Positions 44,009 through 53,289 of a DNA stretch of 64,000 nt are shown here, in pieces. The position numbers and the translations under genes were made by a program. Source of the stretch: Paenibacillus albidus (GTDB lineage: Bacteria; Bacillota; Bacilli; Paenibacillales; Paenibacillaceae). Location of the stretch: assembly GCF_014644435.1 (NCBI RefSeq), contig NZ_BMKR01000002.1, positions 62,001 to 126,000 on the forward strand, written 5' to 3'. Every line of letters begins with the position of its first letter. Within the stretch, counting starts at the first letter, position 1. The notes beneath the pieces were generated by a model, which saw only the letters and a list, made by a program, of their open reading frames with translations, was not told where the DNA came from and did no database searches.

Positions 44009-44037
44009 AATATATCATACTCCTAAGAGCAGGTCAA
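44009..44037 (-). promoter_or_regulatory. Promoter of the cnt operon
   Basis: TTGACC (44037-44032) and TATATT (44014-44009) with a 17-base spacer; the predicted start is near 44002, directly before the palindromic operator. Confidence 0.7.
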
Positions 44038-44144
44038 CAGATATTTCCATCTATAACTGCCGAATTTCCGGAAAAATAAACAGGATTCTTTTTACAATAT
44101 GTCGAACATTAAAAATTGAAACATTTTCCTAAGGAGGATATAAA

Positions 44145-44738
44145 ATGATTAGGATGTTGAACCAGGAAACAAGAGAACAGCTGATTTGGATGAATGAGCC
44201 GCCCGACTGGAAATTTACAGATGGAGATGGAATCGTGATTGAAGCGCCAATCGGGGCGGATTTCTTCAATGATCCGGCCGGAAAGCATATCAAGGCAACG
44301 GCTCCTTTTTTGCATACGGCAGTGCAGGATTCTTTCGAATTGACCGCACGGCTGACTGTGGACATGCAGAAACAATATGATTCCGGCTGCCTGATGCTAA
44401 TGAAGGATGAGCGGAATTGGTGCAAGCTGTGTTTTGAATATAATGGTGAGGCTCCGACTATTGTCTCGGTGGTGACCAAAGATGGAATATCGGATGATTG
44501 CAACTCAGAAGAGGTCCGTGTGGAGCAGCCTTATCTGAGAATAAGCAAATCGGAGAACTGCGTTTCCTTCTATTATTCGGAAGACGGTGAGGCCTGGAAG
44601 CTGATTCGCTATTTTGGCATGTCCATTCCCGGCGGAGGCCGGGCAGGAATCGTAGCTCAATCTCCGCATGGCAACGGAAGTACGGTTCAATTTACCGAAG
44701 TACGGCTTACGGAACCGGATCAGCAAAGCCGGTTCTAA
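44145..44738 (+). CDS. DUF1349-family protein (concanavalin-like fold)
   Basis: 197 residues, cytosolic, no signal peptide. It shows the DUF1349 pattern: WMNEPPDWKFTDGDGIVIEA, DFFNDPAG, SGCLMLMKDERNWCKLCFEY and VSFYYSEDGEAWKLIRYF. These proteins form a beta-sandwich like legume lectins and are thought to act on or bind carbohydrates; no activity is assigned. CCTAAGGAGGATATAAA precedes the ATG. It diverges from the cnt operon and has its own terminator. Confidence 0.85.
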   Translation: MIRMLNQETREQLIWMNEPPDWKFTDGDGIVIEAPIGADFFNDPAGKHIKATAPFLHTAVQDSFELTARLTVDMQKQYDSGCLMLMKDERNWCKLCFEYNGEAPTIVSVVTKDGISDDCNSEEVRVEQPYLRISKSENCVSFYYSEDGEAWKLIRYFGMSIPGGGRAGIVAQSPHGNGSTVQFTEVRLTEPDQQSRF

Positions 44739-44763
44739 GTTATTCAAGCCAGACAAACAGACA

Positions 44764-44811
44764 ACAAAAAAAGAAGCGTTCTCTACCGGGCGAGAGAACG
44801 CTTCTTCTTTA
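44764..44811. terminator. Bidirectional intrinsic terminator
   Basis: AAGAAGCGTTCTCT (44771-44784) pairs exactly with 44793-44806, with an A-run on the left and a T-rich tail on the right. It serves the convergent DUF1349 and spo0M genes. Confidence 0.9.
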
Positions 44812-44825
44812 TTGCACGCCTTCAA

Positions 44826-45599
44826 TCAGCTATAACGGGAGATGATCGAATGCAATTGTCTGGACACAACATCTACGCCGCGGCGAAGCTCATTTCCAGT
44901 CAAGTTAACACGGATAAGGCTTTCATCCGTTCCCATCGCTTCGGCAAAAGCTCCGCGAAGTCCGCGGGCTTTGCGGTCTACCTGCATCACTAACTCCAGA
45001 TCGTCACCCTGCGGAAAAAACATCACTTCAAGCTCATCAAGTGCCCCCCGAAACTCACGGGTTGGCACATATTCAAACTCTTGCACAAAAGGCAAACCTT
45101 TGCCCAGACGCGGAGCATGCTCATTCGTCACTTCACGCAACCTGAAGCCCAGTTCATCCAGCGCTCCTAATACAGTATTCATATTGTCGTTCGGCAGAAT
45201 TTCCAGATAATCCTGATCCCCCGGATCCAGCGCCATCTTAATATCCAGTCCCGTCTTCAGCCATACCGGTGTCGAACGGTACGAAACAGGTGTACGTTCC
45301 GGAAGGGTAATTGTGAACGGGATTTCCCGCACCTCACCGGCTTTCAGCAGAATCCCCTTGGTAACCTCGAACCGGGTAATTTCCGCTTCGCGTTTTACCT
45401 TTCTGTCATTTTCCTCTTTCTCGTATTGAGTGTTCAAATAAAGATAAATTGCATCAATCTGCTGCTCTACCTGGCCTCCACGAATAGCCACCAGCCCGTG
45501 CAGCTTACCTCCAGCCACTGCCCTGGCATCTTCCAGGCGAGTGTCTACTGTAGCCGAGCCGATGCCGACACTGGCCATTACCTTTTTAAACATAGACAT
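44826..45599 (-). CDS. spo0M: Sporulation-control protein Spo0M
   Basis: An arrestin-like cytosolic protein of 257 residues, the length of Bacillus Spo0M. The N-terminus FKKVMASVGIGSATVDTRLE and the following GGKLHGLVAIRGGQVEQQID are highly typical. Spo0M affects entry into sporulation and cell-wall-related processes. The start at 45599 has GGAGGAAAACGGAAC before it; the longer frame lacks an RBS. Single gene with the terminator on its 3' side. Confidence 0.92.
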   Translation of the reverse strand: MSMFKKVMASVGIGSATVDTRLEDARAVAGGKLHGLVAIRGGQVEQQIDAIYLYLNTQYEKEENDRKVKREAEITRFEVTKGILLKAGEVREIPFTITLPERTPVSYRSTPVWLKTGLDIKMALDPGDQDYLEILPNDNMNTVLGALDELGFRLREVTNEHAPRLGKGLPFVQEFEYVPTREFRGALDELEVMFFPQGDDLELVMQVDRKARGLRGAFAEAMGTDESLIRVNLTGNELRRGVDVVSRQLHSIISRYS

Positions 45600-45762
45600 G
45601 TTCCGTTTTCCTCCTCCAGCATGATCATGATACAACTTGTTTTTTTGTTTCTGTCTGATATTACGCAGGATGGAAGCGCTCCGTTTCAATGAAAGTTGGC
45701 CTGCGAGTTCTCCCCGGTGTGCAAGCATATAGGATCAGTAATGATTTGCACTTTATCCCGGC

Positions 45763-46335
45763 TCACTTTCTCACTCGAATAAACTGACGATCCTTCCACT
45801 CGAACTCACCCCCCAAGTGAAATGTTGATAGCTGAAGCACAAGATCCAACTCTTTTTTGGGTGTATCCGTGAATCGTTCCCTACCGTGGGCCCAACTTGA
45901 ATAAAGCTCTAACTCTTCTCCCAACTCCACATTACGATTCAGGTAATTGAACAACTCGGTTAGACACTTTTTGCTGGTCTGGTAGGATGTGGGGTGCGTT
46001 TGACTAATTTCTTCATTAATCATAAACGAACCGTTTTCAGGGCTCACTTGGTACACCAATGGATGACGGAAAACACGCGAGGAATCTTGATCAAGGATGG
46101 GCCCGGTTATATATAATCCGGCTGCATCTTCTTCCGTCTCGTAGACCTCAATAAGCCCGTCACCCTCTGGATATTTTTCCAGCAGTATTTGCATAGGGAG
46201 CTGATCCTTTGCGGAGGGATTCACTTCTGTCACGTATTGAAGCAGCGTCATTACTGTTTTCTTCTGTCCGAAAGAACCTGTCGGAAGCTCACGGCTTGCA
46301 GCTATATAGTAGAATTGGGTCACAGAAAATATCAT
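45763..46335 (-). CDS. Protein of unknown function
   Basis: 190 residues, no membrane helix or signal. Not recognised. The N-terminal half has FYYIAASRELPTGSFGQKK and a Glu/Asp-rich stretch (YETEEDAAGLYITGP); the C-terminal half has CLTELFNYLNRNVELGEELE and ends in a basic tail. The ATG at 46335 directly abuts GGAG, which is too close; a GTG twelve bases on is a possible alternative start. Codon use is like its neighbours. Confidence 0.6.
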   Translation of the reverse strand: MIFSVTQFYYIAASRELPTGSFGQKKTVMTLLQYVTEVNPSAKDQLPMQILLEKYPEGDGLIEVYETEEDAAGLYITGPILDQDSSRVFRHPLVYQVSPENGSFMINEEISQTHPTSYQTSKKCLTELFNYLNRNVELGEELELYSSWAHGRERFTDTPKKELDLVLQLSTFHLGGEFEWKDRQFIRVRK

Positions 46336-46474
46336 CTCCTTTACTACTCAAAAAGCACGTAGGTATTACCTAAACCCACCATTTCTTTTAACGTTTTCCC
46401 AAGTGAATAGTGGTTTGGTGTATCTATCTTTATAACATCAAACTCTTCCTCCCTCACTTTTTTCATGATGATGT

Positions 46475-47245
46475 TTAATCCGTGTTCCGGCCAGCCTTAA
46501 CATGTTTAAGCTGGGCAACAATAATGACGCTAATGATTACCAGAAGGAACCACGAACTGATCTTACTAAAACTAACCAGTTGCCAGGTTTGGTACTGATC
46601 AGGATATTTCCAGGCATTAAAAAAGGTAGCTATATTCTCGGCTAACCAGATGAAAAAACCTACTATGAAAAAAGCCAGTGTCAAGGGCATTCGATAAGTA
46701 ATGTCCCGTACCCGGTATATGATCCATGTTCTCCAAAAGACAATGAGCACAAGCGCCGTCAGCCACCAGCGAAAATCAGGAATAAAATGATGTGTAAAAA
46801 AGTTCAGATAGATGGATCCTCCCAGTAATCCCGCAGAAGCAAGCCCCGGCCAGCCGGTCATATCCATCCTCAGTCTACGCCATATCTGACACATAAAGCT
46901 TGCGACACTTGCATACATAAATCCGCTATAGAGCGGTACACCGAGTACCTTCGTAAACCCCGGCTCAGGGTATGACCATGAACCCATCCTTACCTTGTAT
47001 ATTTCCAGCAACAAACCAATACAGTGAAATACACAGATCACTTTAATCTCATCACGTGTCTCTAATCCGCTGCGGTACATGAGGTACTGCACTGTAAGCA
47101 GTATAAAAAGAATGGCATCATAGCGGTAAATGAAAGGCACCTCTATTACACTAGAAAGAGCTAAAGTCCCGAAGATCGCAACAGGAAATATGCAACTCAT
47201 CGCCTGATGATAGCCAAAATGCAGAAGTTGTATTATTGGTTTCAA
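46475..47245 (-). CDS. DUF817-family integral membrane protein
   Basis: 256 residues with about seven predicted membrane helices. The DUF817 landmarks are KVRMGSWSYPEPGFTKVLGV, PLYSGFMYASVASFMCQ and FFTHHFIPDFRWW. Function unknown in all members. The start is a TTG at 47245 with AGGAGATAACATCA before it. It lies downstream of amj in the same direction with about 38 bases between, so the two may be cotranscribed. Confidence 0.87.
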   Translation of the reverse strand: MKPIIQLLHFGYHQAMSCIFPVAIFGTLALSSVIEVPFIYRYDAILFILLTVQYLMYRSGLETRDEIKVICVFHCIGLLLEIYKVRMGSWSYPEPGFTKVLGVPLYSGFMYASVASFMCQIWRRLRMDMTGWPGLASAGLLGGSIYLNFFTHHFIPDFRWWLTALVLIVFWRTWIIYRVRDITYRMPLTLAFFIVGFFIWLAENIATFFNAWKYPDQYQTWQLVSFSKISSWFLLVIISVIIVAQLKHVKAGRNTD

Positions 47246-47283
47246 TGATGTTATCTCCTAACCGGGTAGCTTTAGTCTTTTCA

Positions 47284-48081
47284 TTATAGAACCGATACCA
47301 TCCATTTAATCCAATAAGCAGCTGGCTCCAGTAATACCTGTGCAAGAACAGTTCCAATTAGTCGAGAAACCATCAATAATCCAAAAACCTTACTAAGTGC
47401 AGAAACCTCTTTTTCTCCTCTAAGAACTTTATCAGTAATTAAACCAATTTGCGGATCAATGAGTATGGTGAGTAAAATAGTCGCCAGTCCGTTTATTAGA
47501 CCAGAAGATTGTGATGCGGCAATCGAATATTCTGTTGTTAATGTTGAAGCAAGCAGCGCAGCTAACACCCCGATTGTATAGATTGCGGTTACCAAACAAT
47601 TCAGAACCACGAGCCTTTTGGGTATGCCTCCAATCCTCAACCGCGACAGCATCGATAATTTGGGGAAGCGCAAATGATATCGTGCATTATTTATCTTTTG
47701 AAAAGAAACCGAAGAACGAATCATTTGTGGTATAGATCCTGCCACTTCTAAATGAGATATTACCCTCGAAGAGAGTAATACAGCTGATGGGAACAGTAAT
47801 AAAGCTGTAAATGTCCCTAAGGTAGCAGCACCGATAATAATCCGAAACTGATCAACTAGAATGTAGTCTTCATTATGTTTTGCGAAGTGAAGAATTTTGC
47901 CGGTAAGTGGTGCCTGTACCATATTAGCTGTTCTTGAAATGAGCAGTATTATCCCCGATAAAGACAAGGCAACCGCCAATTTCCCTATACGTACCCCTGC
48001 TAAACGAAGAGAATATGTAAGCGTCTCAGTAAGATGAATAATAAAAGTGAATACAGATACAAGTAATACTTGCTCTAACAT
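47284..48081 (-). CDS. amj: Alternative lipid II flippase Amj
   Basis: 265 residues with about six predicted membrane helices. The opening VFTFIIHLTETLTYSLRLAG and the ISRTANMVQAPLTGKI segment are typical of Amj (YdaH). In Bacillus subtilis Amj can replace the MurJ lipid II flippase and is induced by cell-wall stress. GAGGTGTCCGA precedes the ATG. It reads into the DUF817 gene. Confidence 0.88.
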   Translation of the reverse strand: MLEQVLLVSVFTFIIHLTETLTYSLRLAGVRIGKLAVALSLSGIILLISRTANMVQAPLTGKILHFAKHNEDYILVDQFRIIIGAATLGTFTALLLFPSAVLLSSRVISHLEVAGSIPQMIRSSVSFQKINNARYHLRFPKLSMLSRLRIGGIPKRLVVLNCLVTAIYTIGVLAALLASTLTTEYSIAASQSSGLINGLATILLTILIDPQIGLITDKVLRGEKEVSALSKVFGLLMVSRLIGTVLAQVLLEPAAYWIKWMVSVL

Positions 48082-48524
48082 TCGGACACCTCACAACGTC
48101 ATGATGATGGAGAATAAAGATATAATAGTCACTCTCACAACACCAAATGATCAAAATTAGTTATCGAATAACCGTCTTAGTAAAAGGATAAAGGGTAACA
48201 GCCTTTTGAAAAAGAGAATTTATTCTGTTTTTATTTCCTATTTTCGATCCACGTTGAGCGGTACTGCCCTTTAGTAAACAATCAGCCCTTTACTCGCTGC
48301 CTTTTTGCGGTTGCAAAAGGGCGTCGAAGATTTCCTTCTCCACTAACCGTAAGTTATCTTGTTCCTGTATGGTGTAAACCACACGTCCTGCATCTTCAGG
48401 AAGTTCCAAAATCGATCCTACTAACAACAACCGGGCCATCCCAAGCAGCCATTTCATGACTTATGGGACAGCCCCTATGTTATTCGATTTCCTTAAATTT
48501 AGGTCTTGGTAATTTCACTTAAGC
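48082..48524. other. Intergenic region between amj and the mannan locus
   Basis: About 440 bases. The left part should hold the amj promoter; a TATTAT on the minus strand near 48127-48132 could be a -10. The middle has one short possible ORF (48290-48457). No terminator with a convincing T-run was found for the GH76 gene that ends at 48525, although the mannan operon ends here. Confidence 0.4.
48290..48457 (-). CDS. Possible small ORF, 55 residues
   Basis: The ATG at 48457 opens a frame with a hydrophobic start (MKWLLGMARLLLVGS) and an acidic, helical second half (EQDNLRLVEKEIFDALLQ). There is no clear ribosome binding site; only GGGGCT stands at a long distance. It could be a real small membrane-associated peptide or the relic of a larger gene. 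Low confidence. Confidence 0.25.
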   Translation of the reverse strand: MKWLLGMARLLLVGSILELPEDAGRVVYTIQEQDNLRLVEKEIFDALLQPQKGSE

Positions 48525-50087
48525 TCACAATCCGCTCAGCAAATCAACATTCAGATAATTGGAACTCCCGAGCGAGCTGTCGAAGCCAAGCCGAATCGTA
48601 TTGGAGCCTGCATTCAGCGGGACCGCAACCGTTACGGTTCCATAGGAGCTCCAGCCGGAAGTGGAACCAAACACCAGGTTGGAAGCCACAACAACGCCGT
48701 TTACTTTCACGTAACGGGAGGCATTCCCGGCTGCGGCAGCATAACGAAAAGTTACCGTTCTCGTCCCGGCTGTATTCTGATTCACATAGAAATCAATTGA
48801 GGTTCCGTCTGTATTCCACCCCCCCACATACCCTCTTCCGGTAAAGCCGGCATTGGTGCTCTCGTTAATCATCCCGCCCCCGCCTATCAGCGTACGGCGT
48901 GCATTCTCCGCTTCATAGGCACCGTTGCCGGCAATATATCCACTATAGCCATCCGCCGGCACAAGCTGCAGAATAGATACGCCCGCAGCTGCGGCAAGAC
49001 TTTGCACATAGCCGGAGCCTGTGGGGCGAAGCCAGTCGCTGCCGATGATATTGTCGCTGGTGCGGCGATGATTCCAGGCCTGGGTTGCATTTTGCTGGAG
49101 AAAGCTTAAATACTGCGCTTGCCCGCCTTTCTCGCGTAAACGGTTCAGATTGCGGAGGAAGATCATTTTAAAACCTGCCGCATCATTTTCGCCTTCGTAC
49201 ATGATCGTTTGAGCGGATACCATTTTGTTGACCACGTATTCGGCCGCAGAATTGGCATCCGTCAGATACGAAGCGGTTCCGGTTGCTTCATAGAGGGATA
49301 CAGCCGCCCCCAGAAAGGTCCCGTAATTATAGGTGAAATCCCAGTCTTTGATAATCCCGCTGCCGGCACCCTCAATATGATCGTTAATCTTGCTGCCATT
49401 AACCAGCGTCGACTTCGTCCAATTATATATCTGGGTGGCCTTGGTCAGATAGGCAAGATCATTGTAGGCATCGCGAAGCTTGACCGCAGTCATGATCATG
49501 GGGGCGTTGGTCGCCATATTTTTCTGGGCATTGGCCTGGCCCGGGGTGTGGGCGTCGCTTCTCCACCAGATCCCTCCCCCGTAACTGGTATCCCATTCCG
49601 CATAGATCTCGTTGAACAGGAAAGTTCCCCGGTTTAGATATTCTGTCGTCCCCGTCAATTCATAGGCCCTCAAACAGGCCAGCGCCCACCAGCCCAGGTC
49701 GTCATTGAACGGGTTGGCCATCATATCGGGATATTTGGCGTTAAAGCCTGCGTACACATCGTCGATCATTGTTCGGTAAGCCGGGCTCCCGGTACGTTCA
49801 TAGGCATCCATCACCGTCTCCCAGAGCTGCGCTTCCCACCAGAAATCGGTATACAGGCCGCCGTCAGGTCCATGTGCATGTTCCGGATGAATTTGATGAT
49901 CGCTGTTGACATAAAAGTATTTGGCTGCCGGATCATAGAACACGTTGACCAAAGCCGTCATGGCCGCATCCGCATCTGATTCGGTAAAAGCCTGGGCTTT
50001 GTGATTCGCAGCCGGGTATAACAGAGACAGGGTCAGCAAACATGCGAAGGCCGTTAAGATCCTTTTTTTCCAAGTGAACACAGTCAT
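48525..50087 (-). CDS. Secreted GH76 endo-alpha-1,6-mannanase with C-terminal CBM
   Basis: 520 residues. A Sec signal peptide (FACLLTLSLLYPAANHKAQA) ends near residue 33. The GH76 (alpha/alpha)6 barrel spans about 35-390 with the catalytic Asp pair in NPFNDDLGWWALACLRAYEL. The last ~130 residues (YEAENARRTLIGGGG to the end) are a CBM35/CBM6-type sandwich. GH76 enzymes cut the alpha-1,6-mannan backbone of yeast and fungal mannans. A GTG at 50081 is an alternative start with better RBS spacing. It is the last gene of the mannan locus and should act outside the cell to make transportable oligomannosides. Confidence 0.88.
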   Translation of the reverse strand: MTVFTWKKRILTAFACLLTLSLLYPAANHKAQAFTESDADAAMTALVNVFYDPAAKYFYVNSDHQIHPEHAHGPDGGLYTDFWWEAQLWETVMDAYERTGSPAYRTMIDDVYAGFNAKYPDMMANPFNDDLGWWALACLRAYELTGTTEYLNRGTFLFNEIYAEWDTSYGGGIWWRSDAHTPGQANAQKNMATNAPMIMTAVKLRDAYNDLAYLTKATQIYNWTKSTLVNGSKINDHIEGAGSGIIKDWDFTYNYGTFLGAAVSLYEATGTASYLTDANSAAEYVVNKMVSAQTIMYEGENDAAGFKMIFLRNLNRLREKGGQAQYLSFLQQNATQAWNHRRTSDNIIGSDWLRPTGSGYVQSLAAAAGVSILQLVPADGYSGYIAGNGAYEAENARRTLIGGGGMINESTNAGFTGRGYVGGWNTDGTSIDFYVNQNTAGTRTVTFRYAAAAGNASRYVKVNGVVVASNLVFGSTSGWSSYGTVTVAVPLNAGSNTIRLGFDSSLGSSNYLNVDLLSGL

Positions 50088-50104
50088 TTCCCCTCTCGAC
50101 TAAC

Positions 50105-52156
50105 TTAATTGGACACTTTCAGATGATCCAGATTCAGCCAGTTATTGCTTCCTTTACCGGCATCATAAATCAGGGATATCGTATTGCTGCCGCTGTTTAG
50201 GGTAACATTGGGAATGGTTACGGTGGAATAAGAATTCCAGCTGCCTGTTCCGTTAAAAACGGCGTTATTGACAACTCCTGTACCGTTTACGTAAAGATAA
50301 CGCCCTGCGCTGCCCGCTCCTCCCGAATAACGGAAGGTGAGATTATACACACCGGCTGTGTCTGTAATGACATTGAAATCCACCCATTTGCCGCCGGCAT
50401 TCCAGCCGGAGAGGTATCCGGTTCCCGTATACCCGGAATGTGTCGATTCTGTAGATAGGGAATGCAGCACCGCTGCTTCCGCTTCGTAGGTGGTGTCGGT
50501 TTCGAGAAGCTGAAAGGTCATATTGTCCGCCTGGCTGTAAGTCCACTGAATGAATTCGCCGCCGCTGATGAGTGAGTTGTCCGCTACATTCAATGATTTG
50601 CCGGAAAGCTTGTTGATGATTTTATAGTAACCCTGGCCAATCCCTTCGATCTGCCACTGATCGTTGCCCGTTGTGCCATATACCCATTGCAGCACCTTTG
50701 CTCCGTCCGAGGTAGAACCATTCTCTACAGCCAATGCTTTCCCGCTTTTCACATTGATGATTTTGTAGAATCCGCCGCTGGTCGCTTTGACGATCCATTT
50801 GTCATTCTGCGCAATACCATAATCCCATTGTAGAACCTTGGCTCCGTTAGCGGTGGAAGAAGCCTCCACAGCTGCTGACAACCCGGTTGATTTAGGAATG
50901 ATGCGGTAGGTTTTACCGGAAACAACCGGGCTGGTGGCGGCTTCCGTACCGGTCAGCTTCAGCATAACCGTTCCATGCGCCGGAACAGTTGCCGAATAAC
51001 TGCCGGTAAAGGTCCCGAGATCCGCTTTTTGCCACAAATCCCTGACAGCAACAGAGGAACCCAGTCCGAGGCTCGTAAAATTGACACTCATCGTGGAGGG
51101 CGATTCTGAGCGGTTAAACAGCACAACGGCTCGCGTTCCCGTTGTTTGCAGAATTTTGGAATACACTTGACGTCCATCCACATCACTGACCAGCACTCCC
51201 TGTCTGCCAAGCGGGTCCTGATCCACGGCGATCACTTCCGGATTCATCAGCGTCTCCCGGGTAAATGCTGTCATGTTGGAGAGGTTGTTCCCGGCAATAA
51301 GCGGTGCCGCCATGATGGCCCACATAGAGAAATGCGAACGATATTCCGTATCCGTCATCCCCTCGCCGAAGACCGCTCCGTTGCCGTAGTTGCCGACCAT
51401 CAGCATATCGGGGTCATTCCACTTGCCCGGTCCTGCGAAGTTCGCCAGCGGATAATTCTGATCGATAATCCAGGTAACTCTTTGCCAGAAGTCAAAGATG
51501 TCGTCTGTCGTTCTCCACAGGTTGCCCGTATCGGCTCCCCACACCCAGGGTTTGTTGATTCCCCAGTTGCAGATACTGTACAAGATATCCCGTCCTGAGT
51601 TTTCCAGCGCATCCCTTATGATGGTATACCGCGTCTCCGGGTCCATCCCCCGGTTGTCGCACCAGTCTACCTTGACATAGTCCACGTCCCAGGAAGCGAA
51701 GGTATTCGCATCCTGCACCTCGTAACCATACATCCCCGGTCTTCCGGCACAGGTGGTATAACCCGCATCGGTATAAAGTCCAAACAACAGTCCCTTCCCG
51801 TGAATATAATCCGCCAGCGCTTTCATTCCGCCCGGAAATTTAACCGGATCGGCGATAATCTCTCCGTCCGCAGTCCGGCCCGTCTGCCAGCAGTCATCTA
51901 TAACGACATATTTATAGCCGGCATCCTTCATGCCGCTGCTGACCAATAAGTCTGCGGCCTGTTTGATTTTGTCCTCATCCACATTGCAGGCATAGAAATT
52001 CCAGCTGTTCCAGCCCATCGGCGGCGTCAGCGCGAGTCCATTGTCCAAAGCGGCAGCACGGGGCGCGGACAAGCCGCCCATCAGCGGCAGCGCGATTAGT
52101 AACGCCAGCAAATACCGAAACGCAACGCCAACCCGATTGCTTAACTTTTCCCCCAT
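50105..52156 (-). CDS. Secreted GH27 alpha-galactosidase with ricin-type lectin and CBM35 domains
   Basis: 683 residues. The start at 52156 has AGGGAGA upstream; a signal peptide ends near APRAAA (about residue 36). The GH27 barrel (about 38-420) opens with LALTPPMGWNSWNFYACN; the nucleophile Asp is in YVKVDWCDN and the acid/base Asp in GKWNDPDML. A ricin-B-like beta-trefoil follows (about 425-560, three QW-type repeats such as GAKVLQWDYG and GAKVLQWVYG), then a CBM35-like domain (YEAEAAVLHSLSTE onward). GH27 removes alpha-galactose or, in some members, beta-L-arabinopyranose. Beside alpha-mannanases it probably strips alpha-galactosyl caps from fungal galactomannan. Confidence 0.88.
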   Translation of the reverse strand: MGEKLSNRVGVAFRYLLALLIALPLMGGLSAPRAAALDNGLALTPPMGWNSWNFYACNVDEDKIKQAADLLVSSGMKDAGYKYVVIDDCWQTGRTADGEIIADPVKFPGGMKALADYIHGKGLLFGLYTDAGYTTCAGRPGMYGYEVQDANTFASWDVDYVKVDWCDNRGMDPETRYTIIRDALENSGRDILYSICNWGINKPWVWGADTGNLWRTTDDIFDFWQRVTWIIDQNYPLANFAGPGKWNDPDMLMVGNYGNGAVFGEGMTDTEYRSHFSMWAIMAAPLIAGNNLSNMTAFTRETLMNPEVIAVDQDPLGRQGVLVSDVDGRQVYSKILQTTGTRAVVLFNRSESPSTMSVNFTSLGLGSSVAVRDLWQKADLGTFTGSYSATVPAHGTVMLKLTGTEAATSPVVSGKTYRIIPKSTGLSAAVEASSTANGAKVLQWDYGIAQNDKWIVKATSGGFYKIINVKSGKALAVENGSTSDGAKVLQWVYGTTGNDQWQIEGIGQGYYKIINKLSGKSLNVADNSLISGGEFIQWTYSQADNMTFQLLETDTTYEAEAAVLHSLSTESTHSGYTGTGYLSGWNAGGKWVDFNVITDTAGVYNLTFRYSGGAGSAGRYLYVNGTGVVNNAVFNGTGSWNSYSTVTIPNVTLNSGSNTISLIYDAGKGSNNWLNLDHLKVSN

Positions 52157-52190
52157 ACAATCATCTCCCTGGATTCGTTTCCAAAGCCTT

Positions 52191-53249
52191 TTAAAGATGG
52201 AGGGCTGCCGCCCCTTCAAGCAACATCAGGCCGCTAAGCTGAATACTGAGCTGGATCGGTGTTTCCGGCTGTTGCTCCCAGGAGGGCCCGCAGAGTCCCA
52301 ACTCAGCGTCGATCCCCTGCTCCCACAGGCAGGCGGCATTGGCCAGAATAACCTCACGAACCCGCTGCTGCTCCGGAAATTGCTGCCCTAACTGTACCAG
52401 GTAGCGGATCAAAATGCCTTTAAACAACCCCGTGTCGTCAATCCCTTCATCGGGGAGCATCAGGGATTCCGGGTGACACAGGCGAGCGCAACAGGCCTCT
52501 GCGGTGCGGATGGCGTCTTGTGCGTATTGCGGCTCCATTGTCACGCGGTACAACTCCAGACCCGCACCCAGGAATACCCCTTGACAGTAAGTGAATTCCC
52601 AGTCGTAATCAATCCGGCCATCGCCAAGACGGTTGATCCCGTCCCACACGAACCCGGTTGCAGGATCTACCAGATGTTTTTTGTTCCAGGCGTAAATGCG
52701 CACCGCCCATTCCAGATCCTCCTCTTCCCGGAATAACCCGTATAAACGGGCCGCCAGTATGGCGGCTGGGGCATTCGCCGGTGTGTTTTTGTAATCGGTC
52801 TGATCCTTCTTCCAGGCCATCCCTCCCCCGTAGTGATCATTCCAGGCCGTTCGGATATCTGCCCACAGTTCCTGCACGGCTTCTTTGTATTCCTCTTCTC
52901 CTGTTGCCAGGTAAGCCCTCAGAAAGGCAAGTGCCGTCCATTCCATATCATCATAATAATTGTGCAGGAAGGTCCCGCCGTTATAGGCCCGCAGGCTGCG
53001 GCTAAGGCTGCGGATTCGCTCTGCATAGACCGGGTCCTGAGTTCGTTCATAGGCATCCACTAGAACATCGATAACATGGGCTTGCCACCAATAGTAGAAA
53101 TTATCATCTTTGGTGATGAAATCCCGGGGATACCACTGATTCATAATTCCGGTCTCTTCGTTAAAATAATTCCGCCAAAGACAGCGCTGGAACCAGTCGG
53201 CACGCGAATGCCACGGTTCTCCCGGCATTGCCTCAATCGGTTGTTCCAT
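52191..53249 (-). CDS. GH76 glycosidase without signal peptide
   Basis: 352 residues, a single GH76 barrel with the Asp pair in HNYYDDMEWTALAFLRAYL and GGGMAWKKDQTDYKNTPANA. There is no signal peptide or CBM, so it is predicted to stay in the cytoplasm. The ATG at 53249 follows GAGGTGAACTTC. It is close in sequence to the next gene upstream and probably arose by tandem duplication. It should shorten imported alpha-1,6-mannan oligosaccharides for GH125, or act on side-chain-bearing pieces. Confidence 0.87.
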   Translation of the reverse strand: MEQPIEAMPGEPWHSRADWFQRCLWRNYFNEETGIMNQWYPRDFITKDDNFYYWWQAHVIDVLVDAYERTQDPVYAERIRSLSRSLRAYNGGTFLHNYYDDMEWTALAFLRAYLATGEEEYKEAVQELWADIRTAWNDHYGGGMAWKKDQTDYKNTPANAPAAILAARLYGLFREEEDLEWAVRIYAWNKKHLVDPATGFVWDGINRLGDGRIDYDWEFTYCQGVFLGAGLELYRVTMEPQYAQDAIRTAEACCARLCHPESLMLPDEGIDDTGLFKGILIRYLVQLGQQFPEQQRVREVILANAACLWEQGIDAELGLCGPSWEQQPETPIQLSIQLSGLMLLEGAAALHL

Positions 53250-53289
53250 GAAGTTCACCTCTCATTGGTTGGAGTGCTCTTATTCCTGG

